From Sugiyamaella lignohabitans (Eukaryota > Ascomycota > Dipodascomycetes > Dipodascales > Trichomonascaceae), in NCBI RefSeq assembly GCF_001640025.1, contig NC_031674.1:3720001-3784000 (forward strand): DNA of 64,000 nucleotides. The letters run 5' to 3'. Shown piece by piece: positions 20,562 through 30,694 of this stretch. Numbering within the stretch: position 1 is the stretch's first letter; the number at the start of each line of letters is the position of its first letter. The notes below the pieces were generated by a model. The model ran no database searches. It was not told where the DNA came from and saw only the letters and a list, made by a program, of their open reading frames with translations. A program made the position numbers and the translations under genes.

Positions 20562-20998
20562 AGTTAAGATCTGTATGTACGATGTGGGTTAGCGCTTCGT
20601 GTCACTTGAGGTAGCTTCCTTATAATAAATTTAATTGAATACTGGGCTCTAGGCGCTGCTTATCGACTCCTATTTAGCAGCAATTGACTGAGCTTCTCTC
20701 GGTATATCTAATGATGATAGATAAAGTATTGACTTGGTGGAGCAGCAATGCCCATCGTGTGTTGCCTTGAGTGAACATGGTATGCAACAATACATGCGGC
20801 TATATACTCACTGGCTCTTTGAACACGACCAACACTGTTCTCAAGGGCTGAAAAAGGTGTAGTTTTCTTTTAGTCGTTTACATTTTCATTTTATTACACT
20901 AAATAATAAAAAAGGGAAGGGGGTGGATGTTTCGAAAACCGTTGCAGTACTTTTGTTTAACTTTTTACATATGCTTCCTCAACTAAAATTAGAATAAT
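20562..20998. other. Intergenic, RPL20 3' flank and MTC1 promoter
   Basis: This 437-base region contains the MTC1 upstream sequence and the RPL20 3' end. It has an AT-rich stretch near 20880-20920 that may include the poly(A) signals of RPL20. No gene or repeat is seen. Confidence 0.35.
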
Positions 20999-21936
20999 TT
21001 AGTAGAAAGTAGAGGGTCTCTGAGAAACAAACAAAGCAGAGGACTTTTGAACACGATGAGGAAGAGGGAACTTGAGACCGGGGGTAAGAATTTGCTTAAT
21101 GTAAGGACGCTTAACATCTTCGGTCTTCTCAAGCTCAACAACCTTGAGAATGTGGATTGATCTGAATCTGGATCTGTGACGGGCAGCCATGTCTTGGTAG
21201 AGAGAGTCGACAGCATCGGCACGGGTCAAGTCACGGTACTCCTTGTACATGTTGTGAGTACCAGATCTGGAGTCGTAACGAATCCAGATACCGAAGTTCT
21301 TAACCTTGGTGGGTCTCTTCTCGTGAATTTGGTTAACAGAGACAATCTCACCATTGGCCTTCTTGATTCTTCTAAGCTTGGTAAGGAAGTACCAGAAACG
21401 AGACTTAGCAACAACAGTGTTAGGAGCAAAGATTCTCATACGGTAAAGCTTAGGCTCAGCCTCGCTCTCAGTGGGGAGGTGGCGACCAATAACTTGATAT
21501 TCATTAAGACGACCCACTAGATGACTTGTTAGTATAATTCATTTTGATGGAACTGCCTCTCAAGTAGCGAGTATAAGAGGGAGGGGATTTATTCAGCCTG
21601 TATCTAGTTCAGTTCCGGGTTGAAAATTGTAACGCCAAAGAAATACAAATTGAACGAAATATTGTGCTATCCAAAGAAGATACAACTCAAGGCAAGAAGA
21701 AAGTCTTTCTTTCGATGGGTTTGTTGTTGTAGGCCTGCCATGTATAATGGAAATAATCTTGGAATGCCACTTATTAACAATTATCATTCGAATTTTCATC
21801 TTCACTAAATCATTGGTTCGAAGGTTTTGACGGGGTTGGCCACAGTTTACCAAACCGTTTCTAGACATCTGAATAACTCTCATTTTCTTATTCCCTCTTA
21901 ACGCTCACTACTCTCCGCTTCGATATTTAACATACT
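20999..21936 (-). CDS. RPL20: 60S ribosomal protein eL20 (L18a); intron splits the start codon
   Basis: Exon 2 (21516-20999) encodes nearly all of a 172-residue eL20: [40 protein letters not shown] and the closing RPSTFY are diagnostic. The exon begins TGGGTCGT right after a perfect TACTAAC...CATCTAG acceptor, so the A of the start codon must come from an upstream exon. The only good donor is GTATGT at 21935, preceded by a leader ending ...ATCAAAG-A. This gives an intron of 419 bases (21935-21517) and an ATG made of A at 21936 plus TG at 21516-21515. Saccharomyces RPL20A/B also carry an intron at the start codon, placed right after the ATG. eL20 is a large-subunit protein near the 5S rRNA region. 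The donor assignment is inferred from consensus. Confidence 0.93.
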
Positions 21937-22492
21937 CTTTGATATTAGATTTTGTTGTTGGTTGTCGAAGTCTGATGTCGATAAGGAACTTGTTTTGGTG
22001 AACCACTTCGTCGGGGTCTGATAGTATGCGTCGCGGAGTGGTATGAATTGTGAGTGTAGGATGCGTTATAGAGGTCGGGCTGGATTTTACGCATGGGATT
22101 CATTGCATGTGCTTTGTGACTGTGAATTCCATTTACGTAAATGCACGGCTAAATAACTCCTGGTTCGTACTTCATGCAGGGCCAGATAATGGTGACATTA
22201 ATAGTTGAGTACTGCGTGATAAGGGGTAGGGTTTCTCCGACAGGTATTTTAATATACTACCTGGTGCAAAGAAATATCATATTACGAAACCTGTTAAACT
22301 TATTCATACTGTCGATACACCAACTACTTATATAACCAGCTACTGGAGTTTACGCTCAGTGAATACATTGAGGTTCTACGTACACCAGGATAATTATATA
22401 AAAGGAAGGAGAAGGAAAAATAGTAAAAGCACGGGTGATTAATATGGAAATTGGTATGGATACGTAATTGATAAGGAAAACAATAACCGCAC
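21937..22492 (-). promoter_or_regulatory. RPL20 promoter and perilipin 3' flank
   Basis: This 556-base region upstream of RPL20 includes a pyrimidine/AAC-rich leader next to the first exon and a segment of alternating GGTC/GCG motifs (about 22020-22090). No TATA box is evident. Nothing else is recognised. Confidence 0.35.
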
Positions 22493-23620
22493 CTAATGAA
22501 TTTCTCCAGTGGCGGAAATTTCTTGCACAGTAGTAGTAGGAAGTTCATCAGTGACAACAACTGCGCCACTTGAAGTAGTTGGGTGAGGCAAATAACTGTA
22601 GAAAAGTTTAGTGGCGCTGGACAACGCATTAGAGCCAGGGATTCGCGATCCTTGTGATGGTACGGTATCAGCCGATCCTTCACTCGAGACATTATCATCG
22701 TTCGTTGATCCTAACCCAAAATAAGGCAATGGAATTCCAGTAGCAGCTCGAACGGCAGAAATGCTGTCACTAGACAATTGACGAGTGGTACCTAAATAAG
22801 CCAGGGCGTAGGTGGTGGCCGTGGGCTTCCCATTGCTATGTTTCTGAACCTTTTCCTCCCAAGTGTTAAATACATGTTCAGTGGCTATCCGAGGTAAAGT
22901 CACAACTTGGTTAACCTGTTCGGCTAAAACAGGTCGTCCACGATGAACTGCAACTCTGACCAATCTCCAGGTGCGACTGATCTCATTTGATAGCCCATCC
23001 GCTTGTGGAAGTTCCTCTCCCTCGGGAAGATAATCAGTAATAACATTTTCAAGCCTATCATTAATAGGCAAAACCAAAGAGTCGAGATTAGATCGTACAA
23101 GGGCCTTGCCCTTTGTATCATAGACCTTGTTATACTGGACCCTAACTGCTTGTGAAACCTTTTTGATAGGATCAATGACCCTGTGTTCGACAAGCCCTCT
23201 CGTACTGTTACTATAGCTAGTGTACGCTTCTCGAGCTTGGTTAACAGGGGCTTTGGCGTACTCAATAACCTCTTCTGGGCGGGTTTGTGTAATTGCTGGA
23301 AATGTATGGTCTACAGTAGTGAGAATGCTATCACCAAACTTGTCAACACGAACAATTACTGGCGAGGCCCTCTTAACTACTGGGTCGGCAATAGGGCGGG
23401 ACCTATCGCGAATGGCCATCATCAAAGGAATTGCATTTGATGCAAACATCCCAACTAATGGCGCCGAGGCCACGAACCCGGTCAACGCTGCCACTGCTGG
23501 ATATGTTGCAAGGTGTTGCACAAACAAGGATTGTGGCAATTCTGAGCTTTTGGCAACGCCGTTGTCAACTGACCCGTTGGCTTGACCAGCGGAATATATG
23601 TTTTCAGCACCGTCCGACAT
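22493..23620 (-). CDS. PLN1: Perilipin-like lipid droplet protein (Pln1/Oil1 family)
   Basis: The product is 375 residues, near the 393 of Yarrowia Oil1. The N-terminal third follows the fungal perilipin pattern (SLFVQHLATYPAVAALTGFV, then SRPIADPVVKRASPVIVRVDKFGDSILTTVDHTFPAI). The middle has amphipathic 11-residue-type helices (PVNQAREAYTSYSNSTRG, VRVQYNKVYDTKGKALV). The tail is Ser/Thr-rich and disordered. Such proteins coat lipid droplets and stabilise neutral lipid stores; there is no membrane-spanning helix. Identification rests on pattern and composition rather than a catalytic motif. The gene shares a large intergenic region with a degenerate gene and the hexose transporter. Confidence 0.8.
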   Translation of the reverse strand: MSDGAENIYSAGQANGSVDNGVAKSSELPQSLFVQHLATYPAVAALTGFVASAPLVGMFASNAIPLMMAIRDRSRPIADPVVKRASPVIVRVDKFGDSILTTVDHTFPAITQTRPEEVIEYAKAPVNQAREAYTSYSNSTRGLVEHRVIDPIKKVSQAVRVQYNKVYDTKGKALVRSNLDSLVLPINDRLENVITDYLPEGEELPQADGLSNEISRTWRLVRVAVHRGRPVLAEQVNQVVTLPRIATEHVFNTWEEKVQKHSNGKPTATTYALAYLGTTRQLSSDSISAVRAATGIPLPYFGLGSTNDDNVSSEGSADTVPSQGSRIPGSNALSSATKLFYSYLPHPTTSSGAVVVTDELPTTTVQEISATGEIH

Positions 23621-24266
23621 AGCTAGTCTTAATGTTAGTTAATTGCTCGGTAACATAGAACGTGTTAGACTGGTTTGAAAATATTAGTCGTGCTATCTTA
23701 TCTACATCCTGGGCATTTTCAGATGGGTTATCACTGCTCGTATAGCACTTACTCTAAGTGAAGCCTGAATCAATTTCACTCGCGTACAAATGAATAACTA
23801 CAACAATGGAACTGTTGCTATGTGTAATGAGTTATAGAGGAAAAGTCGCTCAACTGACGTAACACAATAGCAATATCACACAATCAAAAAAATGCCCTAG
23901 CAAAACTTTTATGCCGGTCGTAGTAGTTGTCTGAACTTATACGGAAAACACGTTAAGGAAATAAAATAAGAAAATACCGGCGGTGATGTAAACAACTATT
24001 TATAGGTGAGTATCAGCGGGGGGCAGGCAAGAAACAAGCCGATAAGGACGTGTCAAGGGTAGTCAAGCTGCTGCTCCTTCCCACCGTGCTCGCAGTGTGC
24101 TGCAGTCTAACATGCAGTAAACAGCATTTACCCCTCATCGGGGGCCCCACCATAGCTTAACCTTGCACCTCACCTTATCTAAACCGGAACCCTAATATCG
24201 CGGATTAATTAGTGCGTTTCCCTACGAAAGAAAGTCGCCCTGATTTGGTAAAAAAAATGCTGGTGA
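23621..24266 (-). promoter_or_regulatory. Perilipin promoter region
   Basis: This region contains C/G runs (GCGGGGGGCAGG near 24018, CCCCTCATCGGGGGCCCC near 24131) that resemble stress or Mig1/Adr1-type sites and an inverted CCCC...GGGG pattern. The AT-rich segment nearest the gene lacks a canonical TATA box. Confidence 0.35.
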
Positions 24267-24299
24267 GTGCACCCTATAAATCTTGCTGTTTCCATTCCT

Positions 24300-25832
24300 G
24301 ACAAAATTGGTTTCGTTTCGAGATTTATATTTGGCTGCACTATTTCAAAGCTGCCAGAATATCTCGAAAAAGGCAGGGCTCGACGCATTCTTTTTTCACA
24401 TGAAGATTTGGGTGCCGCACACGAAAATAGTTCACATACACTAATTCCCAGTTGGGAAAAACTCGCTAGTACTGTAACCGACAGTTATCGCTTTGTTCCC
24501 AACTAAGGGAGAATCGTTGTTAGACGTAAAACGCTTCGGCAACGACGACAACATTAGATATCTTCAAGAGCTGATCATCCAAACACGTTCGATAGGCTCT
24601 CAGGTTTCGCTTGGCACATTTTACAACTCCCATTGTTATCAATACCTCATATTTTTGGAACTAATAGGGATGAAATTCTCGTTAGTCATATGACGCACTT
24701 TAGCAAGCCATAGTTTGAATGCGCACAACAAATTGCAATCACAAGTGGAACCGTGACCGTCAATCTGATAAGAGTTTAGGCGCCGTTCGCAAATTTATAG
24801 CTTTCGGTCGGATATGGTCTCTTAATCTTAAACATCAGCGAGCGAACATGATCTCATATCGATAGTCGTGGACTGGAGTACATATAAGCATATATTTCCA
24901 GTAGCATTAGCCTGTTTATATCGGTACCTCGGGCTGATGCATATAGTATCGCATGATGCATACATATCATGGTATCCGGGCTCCCGAAAAACGCCCTCGA
25001 ATTTTTTTTGGTTAACTACGCCTATTATAAGAGGTGATAGATTTAGGCGAGGCGCAACTTGTCCCCCCTGAATGGTTGGACCATTTTGACACCGACACCG
25101 TCTGGGCGGATTGAGAACTTACGCCGGCGAACCTTAAAAACTTACCGGCGGGCCTGAGTCTTCCGCTCACCGAAAAATCCAAAATCGACAAGCTCAGATT
25201 TCAGACGATGCTCGATGCTAGGCAATAATCATAAGTTCTTATATTCAACAAAAATTTTTACTGGACTTTGGTCCCGCAGTTGCCCGAGACTACAAGGTGT
25301 TAGAGATGTTGGTTGGTCGCCAGTTTTTCCGTGTAGTTGATCAATAGACGGCTATCGTATAGTGTATGCAGAATTTCTCCGATGGAATGCAAGGTTTTTC
25401 CGGATTTTGAAACATGCAACTTCATACTCCTAGGCTTGCAATCCCTAGAATAAGCACTGGAAGTTGAATTTTCTTCCTAAAACCTGAAAACTAAGATCGA
25501 ATTGAGTTGTGGGGAGCAGGGGTTCCAACGTTTCTTCCTTCCCCAGTCATCACCCCAGCTTCGTCCAATTCTGGCATTCCATTCGGCACCCTTTTTGTGA
25601 TCTTCTTCACATCGGGATCGGCCTTCCAATCTCTCCTCAAAAGTTTAGTGAGAAGTATCCCGATTGGGAATTACGAGATATGTGGTCATCAACTTCAAGC
25701 TTGGTTCTATACCACGATGCTTATAAACTAGAAATAGCTGCTCTTGCAACAACTGTTAGTATAGTTCTGCCTCATAATCATCTACATGGTGAGTTGAGAA
25801 AAAATGGGGATACGCTGGATTGTTTCGTCTAA
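24300..25832 (+). pseudogene. Decayed protein-coding gene, identity unknown
   Basis: Several plus-strand stretches read as ordinary protein but are broken by stops and frame changes. Block 1 (about 24330-24500) reads RARRILFSHEDLGAAHENSS. It continues after a frame change near 24495 as GESLLDVKRFGNDDNIRYLQ in block 2 (to about 24690). Block 3 (about 25035-25208) reads GEAQLVPPEWLDHFDTDTVW, is cut by a TGA, then continues ELTPANLKNLPAGLSLPLTE. Block 4 (25260-25350) reads GPAVARDYKVLEMLVGRQFF. Block 5 (to about 25830) reads FSEKYPDWELRDMWSSTSSL. The composition and ordered hydrophobic pattern suggest one ancestral protein of about 450-500 residues. I do not recognise the family. No live start or continuous frame remains. 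Confidence 0.5.
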
Positions 25833-26591
25833 CGGTAAAGCACTAAGGTGTACAAAGACAGATATAAGACCCCGTCTCGCGAACCGGAAAAACTTTGTTC
25901 ATCTTGCAGCGCCGATCTCTGCACATCCTGCTAGATCATTGTGATGATTAGCTCGACCGTTGCAAAAATTTATGTATTAGCTATAAATTATTCTAGAAAA
26001 AGAATGATAATATTGATATCATTATACTAAATATGCCTTGTTTTTTTATTAATTCAAAGATAATCTCTATGATATTAAGAAATCGTCCTCCACCTGCTCT
26101 TCTTGTGATGTCTGAACAGCCATTTCTTTCTTTGTTTGAATATGCGGAACCTTAGGTAAACAGCCAAAAATAGTATTAATAATCTTTACCCGGAGACAAT
26201 TACGCTTGATCGGCACCCGTTTTGGTATGTTCCTTGCAGGCTTGAAACGTCCTTTCGGCATGAGCAGCGTGATGTAGGAGCGCCGACCTTTAACGGAGCA
26301 CTTCGGCTGATGACGTACAGCTTCGCAACTGATTCATCCACAAGACGGTGGAACCGTTTCCAAAAACGAGATGCCTGACCGTCTCTTTTGTTTTTTCCCT
26401 TGATTCGGACGAAGAATTGTTAATCATCTCCAGATATTTTGGGAACCCCGACCCCCGCTTAATTGGGGAGTAACCAAAAAAAAAAAAAGCAAAAGAAATA
26501 GGAAAAAAGAAGATTATATAAATTCGCACACTTGTCCGTAAATTTCCATTATCATATAATTTTGAGAACTTTATTCTATCTACAATCTACA
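25833..26591 (+). promoter_or_regulatory. Hexose transporter promoter
   Basis: A TATATAAA box lies at 26515-26522, 70 bases before the ATG at 26592. Just upstream is an A-run, and before that a GC-rich site, CCCCGCTTAATTGGGG (26453-26468), an inverted CCCC/GGGG pair similar to Mig1-type glucose-repression sites. A 64-residue basic minus-strand frame (26067-26261) lies in the region but is not supported as a gene. Confidence 0.5.
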
Positions 26592-28229
26592 ATGAGTGGA
26601 CAAACGCCGGCATCGTCTTACAAGGAACCTGAAAGCGATGACGAAAACCATCATCCTGCTGCCAACAATACACCGGTAGCCACTGCACCTGTGAAATCTA
26701 GTTATGTGCTAGTGTCTATCTTGTGTGTTTTTGCTGCCATGGGTGGTTTTATTTTCGGTTATGACACAGGTACTATTTCGGGCTATGTTAATATGCCTGT
26801 CTTCATTAAAAAATTAGGCAATACAAATGATGCTGGCGAGCATTACTTGTCAAAGAGTCGATCTGGTCTCATCATTGGTATATTCTCAATCGGTGCTTGT
26901 ATAGGTGGAATTTTCTTTTCTCGTCTAGGTGATATGTATGGCAGAAAAGCTGGTATCTGGGCTGGAACTGCAATCTATATTATTGGATCGTTGATTCAGG
27001 TTACTACCGTTGATGCTTGGTATCAATTCTTCATCGGTCGTTTGATCGGTGGTATGGGGGTTGGAACCATGTCTGTTTTGGTTCCCATGTTCCAGTCAGA
27101 AGTTTCTCCCAGTGAAATCCGTGGTACTCTGGTTTCATCCTATCAGTTGATGATCACCCTAGGTATCTTTATTGGTTATGTTGTATGTTACTGTACAAAC
27201 ACTAGAGATGGTGCTCTTTCATACAAGATTCCTCTTTCCTTGGGCTTTGCATGGTCAGTGGTTCTAATTGTTGGTCTCGTATTTTTGCCTGAATCACCTC
27301 GTTACCTCATGACTAAAGACAAGAATGAGGAGGCTCTCAAAGTTTTATGTTGGATTAACGGACGTGATGCTCAAGATCCTTTAATCGTTGAAACGATTGC
27401 TAATGTTTCGGCGGCCATTGAGCACGAGAGAAGAGCCGGAAAGGCTAGATGGTCAGAAGTTATTACTGGCAAACCTCGTGTGGGCTACAGACTCATGGTT
27501 GGTATTGTTGTTCTCGCCCTGCAACAATTGGTTGGTGCTAATTATTTCTTCTATTTTGGTACTACTATCTTCAAGGGTATTGGTATGAACAACTCGTTCA
27601 AGGCGTCGATTATCTTTGGTGCAGTTAACTTCGGTTCTACTTTCTTTGGTCTCTACTTTGTAGAAAAATTTGGCAGACGTAATGTTTTGCTATACGGTGC
27701 TGCTGGTATGTTTGTCTTCTTTATCATCTATGCTTGTATGGGTGCTAGGGCTCTGTATCCTAATGGTGAGGACCAGCCTGGAAATGCAAAAGTAGGAAAG
27801 GCTATGATTTTTGTTACTAGTGGTTATATCTTCTGTTTTGCCACTACATGGGCTCCCTGTGCCTTTGTACTTGTCAGTGAGTTGTTCCCAATCAGAACCA
27901 GATCAAAGGGTATGTCTCTGGGCCTTGGTGCCAATTGGATTGCTAATTTCTTGATATCATTCTTTACCTCTTTCATCACTAATGCTATTCACTTTTACTA
28001 TGGATTTGTGTTTGCCGGTTGTAATTTGTTTGCTGTGTTCTTCGTTTACTTCTTTGTTCATGAGACCAAGGGTTTGAGTTTGGAACAGATTGATCAACTC
28101 TTCCGTTCAAATGTTAAACCATGGAATTCTGGAAGCTGGGTTCCTCCTTCTATTGTTGATCCAGATAATTACGATCACCCCAAGGAGGAGCAACATCCGA
28201 AAACTACTCACGATGAACACATCGTTTAG
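26592..28229 (+). CDS. Hexose (glucose) transporter, MFS sugar porter family
   Basis: The first ATG is at 26592, giving 545 residues; codons upstream in frame are non-ATG. A hydrophilic N-terminus of about 40 residues precedes 12 membrane segments. Family motifs are seen in order: GGFIFGYDTGTISGY, the GRLIGGMGVGTMSVLVPMFQ signature, PESPRYL after segment 6, QQLVGANYFFYFGTTIF in segment 7, and VHETKGLSLEQIDQLF after segment 12. These match yeast Hxt/Rgt2-type proton-independent hexose facilitators. The C-terminal tail is about 60 residues, shorter than in glucose sensors, so transport rather than sensing is likely. The promoter carries a Mig1-like site (26453-26468). Substrate preference cannot be read from the sequence. 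Confidence 0.93.
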   Translation: MSGQTPASSYKEPESDDENHHPAANNTPVATAPVKSSYVLVSILCVFAAMGGFIFGYDTGTISGYVNMPVFIKKLGNTNDAGEHYLSKSRSGLIIGIFSIGACIGGIFFSRLGDMYGRKAGIWAGTAIYIIGSLIQVTTVDAWYQFFIGRLIGGMGVGTMSVLVPMFQSEVSPSEIRGTLVSSYQLMITLGIFIGYVVCYCTNTRDGALSYKIPLSLGFAWSVVLIVGLVFLPESPRYLMTKDKNEEALKVLCWINGRDAQDPLIVETIANVSAAIEHERRAGKARWSEVITGKPRVGYRLMVGIVVLALQQLVGANYFFYFGTTIFKGIGMNNSFKASIIFGAVNFGSTFFGLYFVEKFGRRNVLLYGAAGMFVFFIIYACMGARALYPNGEDQPGNAKVGKAMIFVTSGYIFCFATTWAPCAFVLVSELFPIRTRSKGMSLGLGANWIANFLISFFTSFITNAIHFYYGFVFAGCNLFAVFFVYFFVHETKGLSLEQIDQLFRSNVKPWNSGSWVPPSIVDPDNYDHPKEEQHPKTTHDEHIV

Positions 28230-28512
28230 GCATTTGTAAATAGTAAACTTACAGCATAATATTTAATATCATTAACCATTAACAATATAATATCGACTAT
28301 GCCCACTGCCGAGGCGATCTTTGATCGCCAATCAGTTGTATACCTAACCCATTATTGATAGTTGCTGTGGAGACAACGTCATAATACTCTGAAGTGAACA
28401 TAATTTCATGACCTTGCGAGAGGATTTTAGTCTGAAATTAGACAAATGAAAACGCGCCATATACTATGAAACAGAATTGTATCTTGACTTTCAACTCGAA
28501 ATAGCACCTAGA

Positions 28513-29238
28513 ATGTATGATTCTGATAGAGTAAGCTCAAAAGACAGTGTGTTAAGGATATTACAAGAACGAAATGCGGACGAACCGTCTGTAAACAGAG
28601 ACTGCGGAGATTTCATCTCTGAGACCGTAGACATGGCAGGAAGCAGGCAGAAAAGTGGTGCTGTCGCATCAGAAAAATTTCTTTCTATTTTAGATGTTCA
28701 ATCAGAAGATTCACAAGTACCACTTCAGTGTTCTACTAAGAAGCGCTCTACCGATTTACCGGAAAATCCTAGAAAGAAGTATGCATCCCCAAAGAAATCC
28801 AAAACTCAGGCGTCGGCCTACCCACAACGAAGGTCCAAAAGACTTATCGAAAAAGATTTAGTTGAACCAGGGGATCGGTCCCCTGGTCGACGATGTGAAC
28901 CCCATCACCGAGAATATTCCAACCTCGGCAAACCTGTCCTAAAAAATGGACCATCATCTCCAGCAGCTTACAACGGCTTGATATCACACGGAAGCTTAGG
29001 TTTTTATTCAGCAGAAGATTTACAGGCCATAATCAAGGAATCACAAGTATCATCAGTACAAACTGATTTCGTTGCACAAGAACTTGACCTCGTAAGCGAT
29101 TCGACTGATGCGAATCCACCGGCCTTATCAAAGGGTATTTCGGCCGAAGTATTTGTAAAAGCGCTCTCCAAACAAGGGGACCAGGCGTCTCCTCGAAGGA
29201 AGAAAGCAGTAGTTTGGTCCTCTCGCCTAGAGTGGTAG
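28513..29238 (+). CDS. Hypothetical disordered nuclear-like protein
   Basis: The first ATG of the frame is at 28513, giving 241 residues; the frame extends 36 bases upstream only with non-ATG codons. I do not recognise the family. The sequence is hydrophilic, rich in Ser, Lys and Asp, and probably disordered. Features visible are a basic cluster (about residues 80-120: KKSKTQASAYPQRRSKRLIE) that could serve as a nuclear signal, RxxL-type motifs, and an unusual C-terminus ending KKAVVWSSRLEW that looks like a conserved short linear motif. Codon usage and length argue for a real gene, and the single frame has no competitor. It may be a rapidly evolving regulator of the cell cycle or chromatin, but that is a guess. 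It converges on the dehydrogenase gene 90 bases away. Confidence 0.6.
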   Translation: MYDSDRVSSKDSVLRILQERNADEPSVNRDCGDFISETVDMAGSRQKSGAVASEKFLSILDVQSEDSQVPLQCSTKKRSTDLPENPRKKYASPKKSKTQASAYPQRRSKRLIEKDLVEPGDRSPGRRCEPHHREYSNLGKPVLKNGPSSPAAYNGLISHGSLGFYSAEDLQAIIKESQVSSVQTDFVAQELDLVSDSTDANPPALSKGISAEVFVKALSKQGDQASPRRKKAVVWSSRLEW

Positions 29239-29328
29239 CTCAAAGTCTATTTATTAAGATCTCTATCGACAAGATGTATATTATAATGACACTTTACATT
29301 ATGTGAACGAGCCGGCTATTCGCTAAAT

Positions 29329-30072
29329 TTAAACAACAAAACCTCCATTCACCTTGATGGTTTGGCCATTAATCCAGGCAGAGTCTGGGGATGCGATGAA
29401 CGCTAACACTTTGGCGATATCGTCAGGTTGACCAAGACGTTTGGCAGGAGTAAGATTTTTAATCATGCCAATAGACTGGTCACTGTTGCCATTAATAAAG
29501 AGATCAGTTTCAGTTGGGCCAGGTGAAATTGTGTTGACTGTGATACCCTTGGCACCATATTCTTTAGCCGCAGTACGACTGAATTGTTCAATGGCGCCCT
29601 TGGTACTAACATATAAAGCATATTTAGGCAAAATGGCACTGGCAGCTGTCAAACTAGTAGAGATGAAAATGATTCTTCCGCCATCCGAGATATGAGGGAT
29701 TGCCAGTTTGGTGAGGAAAAGAGGACCTTTGACATTGGTGTTGAAAGCACGGTCGTAAGACTCTTCAGTAATGTCAGAAGGAGCTTCAGAGGTCATAAGA
29801 GCAGCATTGTTAATAACAATATCGATTTTTTTGAACTTGGCAACAACTGCGTCAACCAATTTCTGAATATCTGCAATATTACCAGCGTCTGATCTAACCG
29901 CCAAGCTGTGCTCGGAACCACCTAACGCTTTGACCGCATCTTCAGCAGCTGCCGTATCTGATCCATACGTTACAACCACAGAGGCTCCGAGAGATCGAAG
30001 GGTCAAAGCAGCAGCGAGACCAATGCCCTTAGTGCCGCCTGTCACAATAGCAACTTTTCCAGATAGTGACAT
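29329..30072 (-). CDS. Short-chain dehydrogenase/reductase (SDR), FabG-like
   Basis: The first ATG is at 30072, giving 247 residues, the standard length for classical SDRs. The NAD(P)-binding motif TGGTKGIG is near residue 12, NNAALM follows near residue 90, and the catalytic triad is visible as Ser in IIFISTS, and Tyr and Lys in YVSTKGA (YxxxK). The C-terminal part has SPGPTETDLF and the closing GQTIKVNGGF. The enzyme likely reduces a ketone or oxidises an alcohol with NADPH or NADH in the cytosol. Its substrate is unknown, as is usual for this family. The closest kinds are fungal 3-oxoacyl-ACP reductase-like or versicolorin-reductase-like proteins. Its promoter holds a CCG-N3-CGG palindrome near 30340. 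Confidence 0.88.
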   Translation of the reverse strand: MSLSGKVAIVTGGTKGIGLAAALTLRSLGASVVVTYGSDTAAAEDAVKALGGSEHSLAVRSDAGNIADIQKLVDAVVAKFKKIDIVINNAALMTSEAPSDITEESYDRAFNTNVKGPLFLTKLAIPHISDGGRIIFISTSLTAASAILPKYALYVSTKGAIEQFSRTAAKEYGAKGITVNTISPGPTETDLFINGNSDQSIGMIKNLTPAKRLGQPDDIAKVLAFIASPDSAWINGQTIKVNGGFVV

Positions 30073-30694
30073 TATCAAATTTTCGAATAAATCTGTCTAT
30101 CTTTCAGTTAACACGTCCTGTTACAAGTGTATTTGTATTTATTTGCTGAGAATATTTTTTACTGTAGATTGTCATCCAAGTATTCGTCTATTTATACTTT
30201 TAACTGTGGCCGATAAGAATGATCTCATCAGTATGTTATAGCAGCTGCAAGGGATTAGGTCGTGCGTTAGAGCCGATGCGGTTGTGAATATCTCCGTTAA
30301 GAGCCTCAGGCGTGCATAATATCCGAAATCCGCGCAAACGTATCCGACGCGGATACATCATGATCCGTCAATAGTCCCCCAAACATCAGGATTTTCATAA
30401 AAAGTATTAGTCAATCGAGCTATTTTACAAGATCTAGATCCGACTCACCGGCACCGACTCACTGCAGCCGGTAGCTAATCCTCCGTCATTTCCGAAATAT
30501 ATATTTCTAGTCTGTACATAAACTTCTAACAGAAACAATTATCATCTTGCGATAATACTCTTTTTTCCCCACCTTAATATTCCACACCAAAAAAAAGAAG
30601 CACCGAGTATTGTTCCAAGTGTTCTTGTTATAATTAATCTAAATTTTTTTTTCATAATGAAAACAGCAGTTTTATGCAATTTTTATCGCTGCTA
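30073..30694 (-). promoter_or_regulatory. SDR promoter and RPB1 3' flank
   Basis: Reading on the minus strand, a TATAAATA box (30196-30189) lies about 117 bases upstream of the SDR start. Further upstream is the perfect inverted repeat GTATCCG-ACG-CGGATAC (30340-30356), an everted CCG-N3-CGG pair of the kind bound by Zn2Cys6 factors, with more CCG triplets at 30431-30490. The left part beside RPB1 is T-rich on the plus strand (about 30640-30655). Confidence 0.5.

Noticed and set aside
26067..26261. 64-residue basic frame on the minus strand with an ATG
   Set aside because: No homology is recognised, there is no clear promoter, and its length is compatible with chance in this gap.
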